A stretch of 64,000 bases of DNA from Burkholderia aenigmatica (GTDB taxonomy: Bacteria; Pseudomonadota; Gammaproteobacteria; Burkholderiales; Burkholderiaceae), in assembly GCF_902499175.1 (NCBI RefSeq), contig NZ_CABVQC010000025.1, forward strand, positions 1-64,000, in the 5' to 3' direction. Positions 36,168 to 45,155 of the stretch are shown piece after piece. The first letter of the stretch is position 1. Every line of letters begins with the position of its first letter. A program made the position numbers and the translations under genes. The notes under the pieces are model-generated. The model ran no database searches and was not told the DNA's origin. It saw only the letters and a program-made list of their open reading frames with translations.

Positions 36168-37291
36168 TGCTTCGACTCCGTTGTGTTGCCGCTCGCGTCG
36201 GTCGTGATGATCGACAGCGGGCCGCTTTCCTTGTGGCGATGCTTGCGCTTCGTGTGCGGATGCGCGTCGAGCACCCATACACCATCTTCCTTCAGCGTGA
36301 GCGTCGTTCGCGCGCCGACCTCGCGGCCACCCTCGAACCGTCGCCCCATCAGGAAGTAGATCGCGTCGATACCGTACTCCTCCCATACGATGTGGACACG
36401 CTGTCCCGGCTTCCACAACGTGCCGCCTGCGGTGCGATGCCCCTTGACCACGGCTTTCAGCGTATGCGCATGGAGACGCGAATCCGAGATGATCTTGCGA
36501 GCGCGGGCCGTGACGGCGTCGAGGTTCGGTGCGTCATGGTCTACGTAGACCTTCGGGCGGTAGACCGACACCTGCGAATCCTTGACGGTCGCTTTCAACG
36601 CGTTCTTTCCGCGCTCGGCTCGACTGCCATGCGATTGGGCTAACACGGTCACGTCAGAGTAACGTTCGGCGATCGACTGATCTTCGTCGAACGATTCCAC
36701 GTTGTTGCCGACACCGTCGATGCGCATGATCAGTTTCGCAACAGGCGGGGCGTTATAGTCCGGGCCGCCGATAACCAGCGTGCCGTCCGGATCGAACCAC
36801 GGCCACAAGCCTTCGCCTTCGGCCGCATGAACCAGGGTATCCCACGCGGTATCGCCTGGATCGACCGACACCTTGTCCCAGGCGGGGATCTCTTTCGAGG
36901 TGTCGATCCGTACCTTGGTGATGCCGAGCGGCCGCACAATGCTCGCGACAACGTCGTGAAGCGTGACTTGCTTTGCGGTAAAGATGGGCGCGGAGCAATC
37001 GCGAAGGATCGCCGCCAGATCCCGGCCGTTGATCGACAGCGTCTTCTGCGTCTTGCTGGTGCGGCGGCGGATCGCATCCACGTAACCGACGAGTACGGTC
37101 TCGGAGCCGACCTTGACCTGCACCGGCTTGCCGGCCGCGATCGACGCCGGCATGGGGCCGTTCGGTTTCGCCAGGCGTACTTCCCACGCGTCGGCCGGCG
37201 TGAGCAGGTCCGAGTCGATCGAGTAGGCCGTCCATTTACTATGGACGTGGCCACCGATCAGGACCGAAACGGTGTCATCGTGCGTAGCCAC
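36164..37291 (-). CDS. Baseplate hub protein, Mu gpP (gp44)-like
   Basis: 375 aa. VSVLIGGHVHSKWTAYSIDSDLLTPADAWEV-type N-terminus, NGRDLAAILRDCSAPIF and WYRVR-like barrel segments match the Mu P/gp27-like hub family. The C-terminal HPHTKRKHRHKE tail is basic. It joins the tail tube to the spike encoded next. Confidence 0.9.
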   Translation of the reverse strand: MATHDDTVSVLIGGHVHSKWTAYSIDSDLLTPADAWEVRLAKPNGPMPASIAAGKPVQVKVGSETVLVGYVDAIRRRTSKTQKTLSINGRDLAAILRDCSAPIFTAKQVTLHDVVASIVRPLGITKVRIDTSKEIPAWDKVSVDPGDTAWDTLVHAAEGEGLWPWFDPDGTLVIGGPDYNAPPVAKLIMRIDGVGNNVESFDEDQSIAERYSDVTVLAQSHGSRAERGKNALKATVKDSQVSVYRPKVYVDHDAPNLDAVTARARKIISDSRLHAHTLKAVVKGHRTAGGTLWKPGQRVHIVWEEYGIDAIYFLMGRRFEGGREVGARTTLTLKEDGVWVLDAHPHTKRKHRHKESGPLSIITTDASGNTTESKQ

Positions 37292-38561
37292 GCAGCACGT
37301 CTCCCCGGTTGACGAAGTTGGGATTGCGGATACTTGGATTAAGGCGCATCAACTCGGCCGAGCGCGAGTAGTCGCCGTACCAGCGGAACGAGATCAACGT
37401 CAGGTTGGACGGCGATTCGATCGTTCGCGACACGATCGGCGGCAACTGGTCGATCACGTCGACGGCCAGTTCCTGCACCGCCAGCGCCGTATCTTTCATC
37501 GGCTCAACGACCGGGCGATATTCGACGAGCGGCAGGGTTTCCCGCGTGTCGTCGATCGCCGTCTGCAGGCGAGTGCGCGTGTCGTTCGAGATCGACTCGA
37601 TGTTGTCGGGTGTCAACGTTGGCTTGTCCAGCTCGTTCGCCAGCACATCCGACGCGATGCCGGCCAGCGTCGTGGCGACAACTGCGCTGACCAACGTAGA
37701 GACCATCGCAACGTCAGCCGGATCGGCATCGCGCGATCGCGATGCGGCTGCGATCGACGCGTTACCGGCCGCCGACGGGGGCGTACCTGGAATCGCTAGG
37801 GTTTCGCCGGACGAAGCCGACGCCGGCAACTTGACGATGGTGTCCATCTGCGACAACAGGCCGCCCCAGTCCGACATGACAAGCCCCGCGTCGAACGCGC
37901 GAAAATCGGTGACGCCGCTGACCAGGCCGATCAAGTCGCTCGCGAATGCACGCGGGAAATCGACGTAGTCGAGGACCGTCGACCGGAAGCCGGTGACGAG
38001 ACTGCGGATCGGCCCGAGCGTGTCGGCCATCAGGTCGCGCAACGCATTGAGACGCCGCAGTCCGGCTTTCGACGACTTCAAGGCATCCATTGCCGTGGCG
38101 AATGCGCTCACGCTATTGTCTTGTGCTGTCTGCGCGACCTGAGCGGTGGCGTCCGCACGTTGCGTCGCGACTTCACCCGTGAAGAACGGATTCCCTGGAT
38201 TGGCCTTCGCAAAGCGCAGCTCGACCTGGCACGCATCGACATCGTCGGCCGTGTGCGACACGTGGCCACCGAGGAATTGCATGCTCGGCATGCTGCCGAA
38301 CACCGGATGCACCAGTTCGCCTGGTCCCGGCTGCGAGATCGCGTTTAAAAATTTCTTCAGCCGTTCTTCGTAGTCGTCGCCGAAGAAGATAGCCGTGAGC
38401 GATGTTTCGCGCGCTTTTTGACCCAGATCGACGATGTCCTCGCCGTCGACGTAGGGATATGCGTAGCGGGCGACCTCACGTTCGATCGGATCGTCGGTGC
38501 GCTGGACGTCGAACACAACGCCCCGGAACGATGCATCCTGCAAAGTATCTTTCCACGCCAT
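37275..38561 (-). CDS. DNA circularisation protein N-like (Mu gp43)
   Basis: 428 aa. The N-terminus (WKDTLQDASFRGVVFDVQRT, then RRIVRHEYPYRD-type segment EVARYAYPYVDGEDIVDLGQ) is the DNA_circ_N domain. The C-terminus carries YGDYSRSAELMRLNPSIRNPNFVNRGD, a LysM-like ending found in this family. It is a tail/baseplate component. It overlaps the gpP-like gene by 17 bp. Confidence 0.9.
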   Translation of the reverse strand: MAWKDTLQDASFRGVVFDVQRTDDPIEREVARYAYPYVDGEDIVDLGQKARETSLTAIFFGDDYEERLKKFLNAISQPGPGELVHPVFGSMPSMQFLGGHVSHTADDVDACQVELRFAKANPGNPFFTGEVATQRADATAQVAQTAQDNSVSAFATAMDALKSSKAGLRRLNALRDLMADTLGPIRSLVTGFRSTVLDYVDFPRAFASDLIGLVSGVTDFRAFDAGLVMSDWGGLLSQMDTIVKLPASASSGETLAIPGTPPSAAGNASIAAASRSRDADPADVAMVSTLVSAVVATTLAGIASDVLANELDKPTLTPDNIESISNDTRTRLQTAIDDTRETLPLVEYRPVVEPMKDTALAVQELAVDVIDQLPPIVSRTIESPSNLTLISFRWYGDYSRSAELMRLNPSIRNPNFVNRGDVLRGYAR

Positions 38562-38562
38562 A

Positions 38563-40806
38563 TCAGTTCCTCAATGCGGTCTTCTGGTTGGCCGTGGTAA
38601 CGAAGTCATACAGGTGCTGTCCGTCGAGGTTGATCGTGAAGTGGCCCTCGACGACGGGTGGCTTCTCGTCTTTCTTCTGCGCAAAGATCGCGTCACCGAT
38701 CATCTTTCCGAGGCGCTCTCCCAAGTCGTGACCGAAGTAGCCAGCGATAGCACCGACGCCAGCACCGACGACGTTCCCGAAACCCGGCACGACAGAGCCA
38801 GCCGCCGCGCCAGCCATCAGGCCCGCACCCATGCCAGCAAGGCCACCGATTGCGCCGCCCGCCGTACCAACATAGCCAGCCTTCTTCTCGTCGGGCGTCA
38901 TCGACGCGTCGTTCGAGATTGAATACGCCTCGAACCCACTCGCGCCGATACCGATTGCCGCGCCAACAGGGCCGAGCGTTCGCCCCATGCCTGCCAGGCG
39001 TGCACCGAACGTTGCCGCGCCGGCTGCACCAGCTCCGACAGCACCTGCGACACTGGCACCGGCGGCGCTACCAGCCAAGCCAGCGCCGCCGCGAATCACG
39101 GCTAGAAACGCGAGGGGCGTTAGCGCGGCCGTCATCGTTCGCAAGCCGAGCGTCGTCGCTTCGATGGCAGATGTCAGAGCCGGATACTTCGAGGCGTATT
39201 CCGTCAACTTCGACGCGGCGTCACCAACCTTATCGTTGAAGGTCGACATTGCGTCCTGTCGACCGAAGAACAGCTCATTCTTCGCCTGGTCGACCTTGAA
39301 CGAGTTCGTGCCCTGGATGAGCTCAAAGTTGTCGTTGATCGCCGACTTCGGGTCGAACACCTGCGCGGATACCTGCTTGCGATAGTCGCGCTGGCCCATG
39401 TATGCGACGAGCGCGCCGATCGCCTGGCGGTCGTGTATCAGTTTGCCAACTGCGGTCCCTTCGAGCAGATTGGCCTGACTCTCTAGGATCGCTTTGCGCT
39501 CCCCTTCGGGAGCGTGCGCCAGCTGCGACTGGATGCGTTGATAGCGCTTGTCGCGCGACATCACACGCTCGACTATGCCGACGAAAGCGTCGATCGCGTT
39601 GACGCCCTTGGCGCGTGACGATGCGAGGCTGCCCGTCAGGTCGATGCCGAGTCCCTTCGCCTTGTGCTGCGTGTCCTGCGAGTTCAGCTTTTCGAGCAGG
39701 TTGACCAGGTTGTTGCCGGCTTCATCCTTCGTGCCGGCCGTGATGACGGCCGCCTGGTTGGCGACGACCAGGCGGCCGAAGTCTTGCAGGCCCGACATGC
39801 CAGCCTGCTTGGCTAGCGCCATCTGCTGTGGCAGCCACTTCGACATATCCTTCAGCTCGAAGCCGCCGGCCTGACCGCCCTTGAGAGCCATGTCGAGCGC
39901 ACTGGGAATCTCGGCTTCCTTGATGCCGAAGTTCTGCATCGCGCGGATCGCGATGTTGCCCAGTTCGTTCGGGTTCGCACCCGAGCCAGTCGCGAACTTC
40001 TGCAGCGTTGGCAGGATGCTCATCGCGGTCTTATCGCTGACCGCACCCGAGGCGAGCAGGTTGTCGAGCGTATCAGCCGCTTGGTCAGGCGAACCGCCGC
40101 CCTGACGGACAGCGTTACGGATTGCCATATCCAGTTCGCGGACGCCCTGGCGACGACCGGCAACTCCACGATCGGAGAATGCCGTATTCGCCATCGTCGT
40201 CAACCGGCGATCGTAGGCCATCGTTTCGTTGACGGCGGGCGCGATGACCATTGCACCCGCCGCTGCACCCGCGACGGCGGCGCCAGCCTTCCACGCCATG
40301 CCAATCCCGCGCCCCGTGCGCGCGAGCGCGCTTTCCTGTTGCTGGACGCCACTCAGCTCGCGGCGCAAATCGGCGACTCGACCACTCAGCGCGGCGAACG
40401 CGCGTGCCTGTTCGTTGGTCGATGCAAAGCCTGCCCGCGCGAGACGGTTATACGCTGCGACTGTTTGGTCGATCTCGCGGCGAATTGTTTGCTCGGAACG
40501 GATTCCGACCTGTTGCCGTGCGGCCGCGAGGCGCTGCGACGACGTCAGCATGTTTCGATCAGCGCGCGCTTGGGCGGCCTGCGTTTGCTGGATGTTGCGC
40601 TGGACAGCCTGTTCGCTACGCGCGGATTGCGTCATCCGCACGTCATACAGCATACGGCTCGACGTTACCGCGACGCGAGACATATCCGTATATGCCTGGG
40701 CGGTCTGTTTAACGCCGCGCTGGACGTTGCGCTCGGCTTGCTGCGACGGTGCGGAGACCTGGTCCCGCATCCGTACTGTCATTCCAACTTCGAGATCGCG
40801 GGACAT
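38563..40806 (-). CDS. Tail tape measure protein
   Basis: 747 aa. The first 170 residues are a charged coiled coil, followed by the tape-measure core (MNETMAYDRRLTTMANTAFS-like segment, GGSPDQAADTLDNLLASG). Two hydrophobic Gly/Ala-rich stretches follow, at about 545-625 and 655-705. Its length should set tail length. It begins 4 bp after the frameshifted chaperone stop, in the standard position. Confidence 0.93.
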   Translation of the reverse strand: MSRDLEVGMTVRMRDQVSAPSQQAERNVQRGVKQTAQAYTDMSRVAVTSSRMLYDVRMTQSARSEQAVQRNIQQTQAAQARADRNMLTSSQRLAAARQQVGIRSEQTIRREIDQTVAAYNRLARAGFASTNEQARAFAALSGRVADLRRELSGVQQQESALARTGRGIGMAWKAGAAVAGAAAGAMVIAPAVNETMAYDRRLTTMANTAFSDRGVAGRRQGVRELDMAIRNAVRQGGGSPDQAADTLDNLLASGAVSDKTAMSILPTLQKFATGSGANPNELGNIAIRAMQNFGIKEAEIPSALDMALKGGQAGGFELKDMSKWLPQQMALAKQAGMSGLQDFGRLVVANQAAVITAGTKDEAGNNLVNLLEKLNSQDTQHKAKGLGIDLTGSLASSRAKGVNAIDAFVGIVERVMSRDKRYQRIQSQLAHAPEGERKAILESQANLLEGTAVGKLIHDRQAIGALVAYMGQRDYRKQVSAQVFDPKSAINDNFELIQGTNSFKVDQAKNELFFGRQDAMSTFNDKVGDAASKLTEYASKYPALTSAIEATTLGLRTMTAALTPLAFLAVIRGGAGLAGSAAGASVAGAVGAGAAGAATFGARLAGMGRTLGPVGAAIGIGASGFEAYSISNDASMTPDEKKAGYVGTAGGAIGGLAGMGAGLMAGAAAGSVVPGFGNVVGAGVGAIAGYFGHDLGERLGKMIGDAIFAQKKDEKPPVVEGHFTINLDGQHLYDFVTTANQKTALRN

Positions 40807-40809
40807 AGG

Positions 40810-41339
40810 TCAGGTCTTCAGTTTTGGACGCTTGCGGCGCAAGCTCTTGATGGTCCGGGCCTCGGTGTGTTGGTTGCCACGCTTCGGCCCCTTGCCGCGA
40901 AGCGTGGCGATCGCGTCGAGATACCCCTCCATCTCGACGTCGGTCAGTTGCCGGAATCGGTCGTCGCCGATGCCGTGCTGCCCGAGGATGACGGCGGCAA
41001 GTCGGAGATGACGTAGCCGGGCTTCAGCTCCTTTCGCTTTTTTTTGAGCCGTTCCTGCGCCGCGAACAGCATGTCGTAATCGCTGTCGACAGCCGTATCA
41101 ATCAGCTCGGCCGTGATGGCTTCCGCCGGGATCGTGCCGAGTGTCACGATGCTGCGGGCCAGCACGGCAGCGTTCACGCGCATGTTGCAGACGCCGCCAC
41201 CGATGATGGTCGGCTCCTCGTATGCTGCGATGTTGTCCGCGACCGTGGCGAGGCGCAGCTCGAAGTCGTAGTGGAGCATGCCGCTGTCGATCGGATACTC
41301 GATGCCGTAGTCCAGCGAACCCATTTCCGTCAGTTTCAT
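40810..41339 (-). CDS. Tail assembly chaperone fusion made by -1 frameshift
   Basis: The gp41-like frame contains an A8 run (minus-strand CTCAAAAAAAAGCG, bases 41046-41033). Slipping back one base leads into an open frame of about 75 more residues (AKGAEARLRHLRLAAVILGQ to the stop at 40810), which otherwise would be a 137-bp gap. Contractile- and siphophage tail chaperones, including Mu gp41/gp42, are classically made as such a pair. The extension contains DRFRQLTDVEMEGYLDAIAT. Confidence 0.8.
40944..41339 (-). CDS. Tail assembly chaperone, Mu gp41-like
   Basis: 131 aa. The segments TRYEFRRATVADMI-like YDFELRLATVADNIAAYEEP and ARSIVTLGTIPAEAITAELI match the gp41/phage_TAC family. It is the unshifted product of the slippery gene and binds the tape measure before tail-tube polymerisation. 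Its ATG overlaps the tube gene stop by 4 bp. Confidence 0.9.
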   Translation of the reverse strand: MKLTEMGSLDYGIEYPIDSGMLHYDFELRLATVADNIAAYEEPTIIGGGVCNMRVNAAVLARSIVTLGTIPAEAITAELIDTAVDSDYDMLFAAQERLKKKRKELKPGYVISDLPPSSSGSTASATTDSGN

Positions 41340-41713
41340 TCTTCCACCCGTCGAGTCGAGAAGATCGTCAGATCACGACGCGCTTCGTTATCCACCGAAT
41401 ACTGGTCGCCCATGTCCTGCGTGACGCAGTCCTGGTAGCTCACACGCTTGCCACCTGGCGATACCGGGGAAATGGTCAACTTGCCACCTTCCATGTTCCA
41501 CCAGTCGATCTCGTCACCGGAGAGGGGGATCACGACCGTGACCTTCAGCTCGTGAGACTCGACGCCGCGAGCGAATCCCTTCACGCGGCCGGTGCGGTTC
41601 ATAGTCCGTACCGGCTTCTTGCCGGTTTGCGACGTCGGATTGACCGACACCACCTCGGCTTCTTTACCGTCGACTTCGAGCACGATCGCGCCGACGTATT
41701 CTTCCAATGCCAT
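41336..41713 (-). CDS. Tail tube protein (Mu gpM-like)
   Basis: 125 aa. VGAIVLEVDGKEAEVVSVNP and NRTGRVKGFARGVESHELKV followed by DWWNMEGGKLTI are the hallmarks of the Mu M/gp40 tube family. TAGGAGCC precedes the ATG. It assembles inside the sheath encoded just upstream. Confidence 0.93.
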   Translation of the reverse strand: MALEEYVGAIVLEVDGKEAEVVSVNPTSQTGKKPVRTMNRTGRVKGFARGVESHELKVTVVIPLSGDEIDWWNMEGGKLTISPVSPGGKRVSYQDCVTQDMGDQYSVDNEARRDLTIFSTRRVEE

Positions 41714-41745
41714 GGCTGGCTCCTATCGTTATAGAACGGTGTCGA

Positions 41746-43167
41746 TCAGAGGATCAGGTCGATCCGGCCGGCGAAGATGTGCAGACCATTCACGACGTCG
41801 GTCGGGATCGCTGCGTTCAGCTGGTTGACGTTCTGCAGATCACGCTCGACGATCAGCTTGTCCTTGTTCGCCTCGACGTTTTCGACGATCTCCAGCTCTT
41901 CCAGCTTGTAAAGGACGTCGAGCAGTTCGCTGCGCACCTTATCCGGCGTTTTTTCCGACAGCTTCTCGCGCGGAAAGCGCAGTGCGATACGCTGCCGACA
42001 CGCCTTGCGCACGTAATCCAACGTCCGGATGGTCGTCAGGTCGAGTAGCGCCGGATCGTCGATCCCTTGCGCATCCTTCGTGTACGTGGTGACCGCGCGG
42101 ACGATCTGGACGACGTTGCCGGGGCCGACTTCGAACGGCGTGACGCCGTTGTGCAGCGCCGACTCCTGTTCGGTACGGCCCGCCCAGGCAGTCACGGGAG
42201 TCACGTCGAGGCCAGCGAGCGGTAGCGTGTTGAGCGGTCGGGCCGGATCTTCCTCGCTCGCGACCACGGCGGCGTATGCCGCGCCGATCTCTGTCGGCAG
42301 CGCGACCGATCCCGGATACCAGCCGAGTGAAATACGGCCGGCGTTGAGCTGGCCCGCGAGGGTAGTGTCCGTTGCGAGCGTCACGCCCGATCCGATAGCC
42401 GCGATCGCAGGCCGCTGTTCGAGCGCGTGCGAGATGGCATCGAGGTGCGTCCGCAGCTTTGTCAGCGCATCCTGCGTCGGCGTGCCGATCGAATAGATGT
42501 CGTAGGTTGCGCCGAACACGGCGGCCAAGGCCGGCGAAATATCGGGGTCGTTCAGACCGCCAGCAAACGGTACGATCGCGGCCGACACGCCTGCGGTTTG
42601 GCCGAGCTGAGACACGGCAATCGAATTGCCGGCCGCGCCCTTGTTCTTCGCCGTCAGCGTCAGCGTGCCGTCAACCGCGGCTGCGGTGACAGGCAGCGAC
42701 GTGGTCTGCGTGATCGCCGCTGCGAAACTCGCGGCGACGTCCGTGGCCGCTGCTGCGGCAGCGACTGCCACGTCGACACGGTCGAGGCCAATGAACAGCG
42801 CGTAGGCACCGTCCGCCGTCGCCGGCCCGGAAAACGTCACCATGGCTTTCGCGACCACGCCGGCCGCCGCATCGTCGATACCGATCACGGTCAGCGCAAC
42901 ATACGGATTCGCCTTCATCGCTGCGACTGCCGCGCGATGTGCGAGCGAGCCAGCACCAAAGTACAGCGCCGCCTGGTCACCGGAGAAAACCTGCGTCGGG
43001 ACGAGCGCTGCGATCTGGCCAGCCGCGAGGCGCTGGCCGAGCAGGATCACTTTCTGCGCGTTGGTGGGAAGCGTGCGGACGGCCAGCTTCGTATTGAACT
43101 CGAAATACTTGCCGGGTTTCAGCAAGCTCGACGGGATGGTGTCAAAACTGATATTCGCGCTCGACAC
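41746..43167 (-). CDS. Tail sheath protein (Mu gpL-like)
   Basis: 473 aa. It begins ISFDTIPSSLLKPGKYFEFN, the typical Mu L opening, and ends with DVVNGLHIFAGRIDLIL. It contains an Ala/Thr-rich insertion domain (about 120-200) that is probably the surface-exposed part of the contractile sheath. Confidence 0.94.
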   Translation of the reverse strand: MSSANISFDTIPSSLLKPGKYFEFNTKLAVRTLPTNAQKVILLGQRLAAGQIAALVPTQVFSGDQAALYFGAGSLAHRAAVAAMKANPYVALTVIGIDDAAAGVVAKAMVTFSGPATADGAYALFIGLDRVDVAVAAAAAATDVAASFAAAITQTTSLPVTAAAVDGTLTLTAKNKGAAGNSIAVSQLGQTAGVSAAIVPFAGGLNDPDISPALAAVFGATYDIYSIGTPTQDALTKLRTHLDAISHALEQRPAIAAIGSGVTLATDTTLAGQLNAGRISLGWYPGSVALPTEIGAAYAAVVASEEDPARPLNTLPLAGLDVTPVTAWAGRTEQESALHNGVTPFEVGPGNVVQIVRAVTTYTKDAQGIDDPALLDLTTIRTLDYVRKACRQRIALRFPREKLSEKTPDKVRSELLDVLYKLEELEIVENVEANKDKLIVERDLQNVNQLNAAIPTDVVNGLHIFAGRIDLIL

Positions 43168-43169
43168 AA

Positions 43170-43415
43170 TCAGACTCCTTTCGCGGATTTTTTGGCACCC
43201 GCATCCGTGGCCAGAGCGGGATCGTCGGCCGGCTCGACAGCGGCCGGGGTTTCGGTCACCTCGATCGGCACGTCCTGGCGCACAAGGTCGCCTTCGGCGA
43301 CGCGTCGCATGTAGTACGCCGACTCGGGAACGTCGACAGCCTGGCTGTCGGTGACGTACTGGCGCGGCTTACCTTCCTTCGGGACGCTGAGTCCGGCCTT
43401 CGCAATAACTTTCAT
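43170..43415 (-). CDS. DUF2635 family phage protein (Mu gp38 position)
   Basis: 81 aa. The opening MKVIAKAGLSVPKEGKPRQYV and VPESAYYMRRVAEGDLV are typical of DUF2635, a small gene always found just before the sheath in Mu-like phages. The C-terminus is Ala/Asp-rich and Lys-ended. The function is unknown. Confidence 0.88.
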   Translation of the reverse strand: MKVIAKAGLSVPKEGKPRQYVTDSQAVDVPESAYYMRRVAEGDLVRQDVPIEVTETPAAVEPADDPALATDAGAKKSAKGV

Positions 43416-43417
43416 GT

Positions 43418-44083
43418 TTACTCCTGGTTCATCTGCACAAGGTCTTGCGCATCGGCCGGCCGGTCGGTCCCGGGTTTAAGGAAGTACGACAGCAGCGTCG
43501 TCTCCCAATCCGGCGTGGGCGGGTCGATCTGGCCGCCGTAGTCTTCAAACACCTTGCCGAGCGGCCCCTCGGATGCACCCTGCGGAAACGCACCGACGAA
43601 CAACGTGTCTTCAATCCACGCGGTCTTGAATTCCAGTGCGTAGACGGACATTGCGCCGGCTTGGGTCTTCGTGTTGAACAGCGTCCGAATTGCACCTGGT
43701 TGCAGCTCACGAATCTTCAGTCCCATGTCCTGCTCGTTCAGCAAATAACGCACGGCCGAGATCAGCAGGTTCGTGCCGACCTCGGTCTTTGCTGGACCAC
43801 CGTGCCGACTGGTTTCCTCGTTACGTATGCTGCGCGCGCCAACCATCACGACGAACGTCGCTTCCGCTCGCCACTTCGACCGGTCAGTCGATACGGGATC
43901 GGTACGCTTGACGCCGCCGAACGTCACCCATGCGGCCGGAAAGCGCCGCACGACCGTTTCCAGCTCTTCGTCATCGAACTCGCCGCCGTAGGTCTTCACT
44001 TCGGTGACCATCTTGCCGAGACCGCGCTTCAGGCGGTCGACGATGGCGAGTTCCACTGCGGTAATGATCGGGACGTATGGCAT
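43418..44083 (-). CDS. Mu gp37-like protein (DUF1834), probable tail completion
   Basis: 221 aa. AIVDRLKRGLGKMVTEVKTYGGEFDDEELETVVRRFPAAWVTF is characteristic of the gp37 family. The ATG at 44083, 4 bp after the upstream stop, is preferred over an upstream start. It likely acts at the head-tail interface or tail terminator. Confidence 0.87.
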   Translation of the reverse strand: MPYVPIITAVELAIVDRLKRGLGKMVTEVKTYGGEFDDEELETVVRRFPAAWVTFGGVKRTDPVSTDRSKWRAEATFVVMVGARSIRNEETSRHGGPAKTEVGTNLLISAVRYLLNEQDMGLKIRELQPGAIRTLFNTKTQAGAMSVYALEFKTAWIEDTLFVGAFPQGASEGPLGKVFEDYGGQIDPPTPDWETTLLSYFLKPGTDRPADAQDLVQMNQE

Positions 44084-44087
44084 GGCG

Positions 44088-44501
44088 TTATCGGCTTTCG
44101 CGACTGAACACACGTGTGCCGGTCACGAACTGGACGGAGTTGTCGGGCTGCGTGACCGATCCCGTCGTTGTCGAGCCGAGCGTGACATCACCCGACGCGA
44201 CGAGCTTTAGGAAGGCGATCGCCGCCTTGTAGCGCTTGTCGATTTCGTCTGTCATGACCGTTTCGCCACCGCACAGGCGATAGCGCGCGATGTCGCAACA
44301 CGTGCCCGCGAGCATCTTCGGTTGCGGGTCGATCGGCAACGCGTACCGGCCAGCCAGATACGTATCGATCTCGGCGGATGCCTCGTCCAGCGCATCGGCC
44401 AGCACGGTCGAATCCACTTCACCCGTTTGCTCGCGATCAGACAGCGCGATCACCTCGCGCTGTCCGAACCGCTTCGTCATGAATTCGACGGTGGCGTACA
44501 T
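44088..44501 (-). CDS. Mu gp36-like protein (DUF1320)
   Basis: 137 aa. YATVEFMTKRFGQREVIALSDRE and ASAEIDTYLAGRYALP are DUF1320 signatures. It is a head-tail adaptor candidate, in Mu order between the capsid region and gp37. Confidence 0.92.
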   Translation of the reverse strand: MYATVEFMTKRFGQREVIALSDREQTGEVDSTVLADALDEASAEIDTYLAGRYALPIDPQPKMLAGTCCDIARYRLCGGETVMTDEIDKRYKAAIAFLKLVASGDVTLGSTTTGSVTQPDNSVQFVTGTRVFSRESR

Positions 44502-44507
44502 ACCGGA

Positions 44508-45041
44508 TTAGCCCCGCCCCTTGCCCGACGTCGACGCTGCCTTGCCCGATGCCGCTGCAGCCTGGGAAGCTTCGAACGCCTGCTCGCGAGCGAGCAGGTC
44601 GTTTTCTCGCGTGACCAGGCCGGCGCAGCGCTCGTCGAACTCAGCGGTGCTCTTGATCAGTTCGGCTTCGACTTCCTCGACTGCCTGCTCGCGCCCGTCC
44701 AGTACTTTTTCACGCGCCTTGAGATCTGCCTCGATGTCGGCGAGCGCCAATGCGCGCTTCGCATCGTCCTCGCTCACGTCAAGCGTCAGCGCGTCCGCGT
44801 TGGCCAGTGCGGCCGTCACGTGCGCAGCATGGCGATGCGGGAGCGCCGCCGCTTCGTCTTCGGGGAGGTGGATCGCCGTGTCGACCACGACCAGGGACTT
44901 GTCGGCGACGATTGCGGCGTGTGCGTCCGGATGAAGCGCAGCCAGCGCGATCGTTTTCGGCACGATCCCGAACACATGCCCAGCGCGGCGAAACCCTTCC
45001 TTTGCCGACGCCACCTTGATCGCCGGATGTTTCTTGCTCAT
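44508..45041 (-). CDS. FluMu-type protein with coiled coil (Mu gp35 position)
   Basis: 177 aa. The N-terminus (IKVASAKEGFRRAGHVFG) has the wording of the Mu-like FluMu N-terminal domain, followed by a coiled coil at about 105-165 and an Ala/Ser/Gly-rich tail. AGGAG precedes the ATG at 45041. A 114-bp gap separates it from the capsid gene. The role is unknown, possibly head stabilisation. Confidence 0.75.
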   Translation of the reverse strand: MSKKHPAIKVASAKEGFRRAGHVFGIVPKTIALAALHPDAHAAIVADKSLVVVDTAIHLPEDEAAALPHRHAAHVTAALANADALTLDVSEDDAKRALALADIEADLKAREKVLDGREQAVEEVEAELIKSTAEFDERCAGLVTRENDLLAREQAFEASQAAAASGKAASTSGKGRG

Positions 45042-45155
45042 GAACCTCTCCTGTGAATTCGAACCCAACCGGAGCCCACCATTGCGCCGCAGCTCCGGGA
45101 CGTTCTTCCTCCGCGCTTATCGGCGTCGCGCGGCTGTCTCTCGCGGGGTGTCCCG

